Assembly: GCA_024643945.1 (NCBI GenBank)
Contig: JAHELX010000356.1
Location: forward strand, 1 to 6,453
Length of the DNA stretch: 6,453 bases
Reading direction: 5' to 3'
From: Anaerolineales bacterium
Lineage (GTDB): Bacteria > Chloroflexota > Anaerolineae > 4572-78 > NAK82
Shown: piece by piece, positions 5,383-6,453 of the stretch
Position numbering within the stretch: position 1 is the first letter of the stretch
How the letters are laid out: each line of letters starts with the position of its first letter
Program-made: the position numbers and the translations under genes
The notes under the pieces: generated by a model
Told to the model about the DNA's origin: nothing
Database searches by the model: none
The model's input: the letters and a program-made list of their open reading frames with translations, nothing else

Positions 5383-5904
5383 TCAGTCTTCATCACCTTT
5401 TTCAGATTGACCCTTTAAAATAAGAATTAGCAGCCCCTTGTAAAAGATATCAACAAGAAGCGTTGGTAATATGATCAGAGTTGTTACTAGGAATATGGCC
5501 CAAGCGATGACCCCTATGAATTCAAAGCTGTCTCTCAAACCCAGACGCCAATCTTCATTAAAGGTAAGCATAAAAACAAATAACAATAGGATGAAGATAC
5601 CAATTCCACGCGCACTCGGAAAAGCTTTGGGTATGTCAAAGAAAACTTCCTCAAAGTACTCTTCCTCTGAATCCGACAGTAGAAACCCCACCGCTACTAT
5701 AAGCCCTACGATTAGGCCAAGACCAGCAGCCCAGGCTCCCCAGGTAACCCAGCGGGGATTGCGAGAGACGATGGCCCCGAAAGCCTCTTTAAGCGTCTGA
5801 TAATTGCTGACAGACCAGTCATAATAAACGAAAAACACCAAATACACCAGACTTAGCAAGCCGGTTATCAGCGGTGGGCCATAAAATCTCAGTCTAGTTT
5901 TCAC
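5383..5904 (-). CDS. putative immunity protein A, multi-pass membrane protein
   Basis: This is a 173-residue protein starting at GTG 5904, only three bases after the TAA (5910-5908) of tip A and in the same reading frame. Hydrophobic segments at about 10-28, 54-76, 99-115, 127-148 and perhaps 149-163 predict four or five membrane helices. An acidic loop (DSEEEYFEEVFFD, about 78-90) lies between helices two and three, and the C-terminus is charged (GQSEKGDED). It shares no evident sequence with immunities B and C beyond hydrophobicity. Its position immediately after an RHS-type tip makes it the likely cognate immunity protein. Upstream pairing is weak (an AGG about 12 bases before the GTG), so it probably relies on translation of tip A. 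I do not recognise a named family. Confidence 0.75.
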   Translation of the reverse strand: MKTRLRFYGPPLITGLLSLVYLVFFVYYDWSVSNYQTLKEAFGAIVSRNPRWVTWGAWAAGLGLIVGLIVAVGFLLSDSEEEYFEEVFFDIPKAFPSARGIGIFILLLFVFMLTFNEDWRLGLRDSFEFIGVIAWAIFLVTTLIILPTLLVDIFYKGLLILILKGQSEKGDED

Positions 5905-5907
5905 GAT

Positions 5908-6453
5908 TTATTGCCTAATTGGAGTCCAGACTGGCAGGATATTAGGGTTAAGCAGGATGTTTTTGATACCCCAAGCAAATCCTAGGCCCTGTCCGTAGGC
6001 AAACAGCAGGATATTTCCCGATGTGGAGCGACTCAGTCCCTCTACAACCTGGTCCTCGATCACCTTCCACCCCTCTCTGCCAAATTGAGAGGTTACGTCG
6101 TAATAACTTTTCGTACTCACCAGGTTTACGTATTTTCGAATAGGTCCGGGCGCGACATCCCTCAACCAGGAGCTTTGCGATGTCCTTCTAAAAGCGGAAA
6201 TTACCGGCGGTCCCAGAAGACGTGCCGCACCCTCAGCCAAATAAAGAGAGAAAAACCCATAGGCAAAGCTCGCCCCTCTTTCCCTCCAAGCAAGATGAGT
6301 CTTTTCATATCCGAGCAGCTCATGTTTCAAAATGACGGACGATTCAGCTTGCATCCAGTTGAGCACACCGAAACCAACAGCTTGGTAGAATAATGTCCTC
6401 CCAGCCGAAAGTTCAGCGGCCATTCCCAGTGCAACGACTCCTGGAGTCAGTCC
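5908..6453 (-). CDS. C-terminal end of RHS-type toxin tip A (5' part beyond the right edge)
   Basis: The frame is open to the right edge; upstream of the internal ATG at 6423 it continues as GLTPGVVALG, so the true N-terminus lies outside the window. At least 181 residues are visible. Hydrophobic patches occur at the start (LTPGVVALGMAAEL, then TLFYQAVGFGVLNW), in the middle (ASFAYGFFSLYLAEGAARLL) and near the end (NILLFAYGQGLGFAWGIKNI), separated by polar, Trp/Arg-containing stretches such as HLAWRERG and FGREGWKVIEDQ. No YD repeats are visible here, and no catalytic motif was recognised. I call it an RHS tip because the next gene is a tightly coupled membrane protein and the following modules are RHS tip/immunity pairs. 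It is not clearly homologous to tips B and C. An unrelated membrane-associated protein remains possible until the upstream sequence is seen. Confidence 0.6.
   Translation of the reverse strand, partial: GLTPGVVALGMAAELSAGRTLFYQAVGFGVLNWMQAESSVILKHELLGYEKTHLAWRERGASFAYGFFSLYLAEGAARLLGPPVISAFRRTSQSSWLRDVAPGPIRKYVNLVSTKSYYDVTSQFGREGWKVIEDQVVEGLSRSTSGNILLFAYGQGLGFAWGIKNILLNPNILPVWTPIRQ

Overview
The window is a stretch of a polymorphic-toxin (RHS/YD-repeat) locus. Every gene I can support lies on the minus strand and reads from the right edge to the left. The style of the RHS core (YDANGNLT-type repeats, an LATRxDG..YYTLSDP block, a DPDTGLVYLGxGRxYDP block) and the GC-rich core joined to AT-richer tips resemble RHS loci of Chloroflexota (Anaerolineae or Caldilineae-like). 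That assignment is an inference from style; there is no rRNA or housekeeping gene to test it.

Layout in the direction of transcription: (A) the C-terminal end of a first RHS-type toxin tip (6453-5908, running off the right edge), followed 3 bases later by a multi-pass membrane protein, the likely immunity A (5904-5383). A spacer of about 280 bases without a recognisable gene follows. (B) A 5'-truncated RHS protein of 922 codons (5099-2331) contains the last YD repeats of a core, an inserted six- or seven-bladed BNR/Asp-box-like propeller, the end of the core, and toxin tip B. Immunity B (2320-1859) follows. (C) A short, frame-broken scrap of RHS core (about 1839-1691) leads into orphan tip C (1690-878), followed by immunity C (871-392). 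(D) Another RHS core scrap (353-1) stays open and runs off the left edge, presumably into a fourth tip.

The window is therefore a serial array of displaced RHS tip/immunity modules. Each module whose upstream side is visible starts with a shortened piece of the same core, so recombination between the pieces could swap tips. Tips B and C are homologous to each other, and so are immunities B and C. They look like two diverged specificities of one toxin/immunity family that I cannot assign to a named family. Tip A and immunity A look unrelated to that pair. Hydrophobic glycine-rich tips paired with multi-pass membrane immunity proteins suggest a membrane-acting toxin, but no enzymatic motif was recognised.

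No RNA genes, CRISPR arrays, insertion sequences, convincing promoters or rho-independent terminators were seen. The plus strand holds only shadow reading frames.
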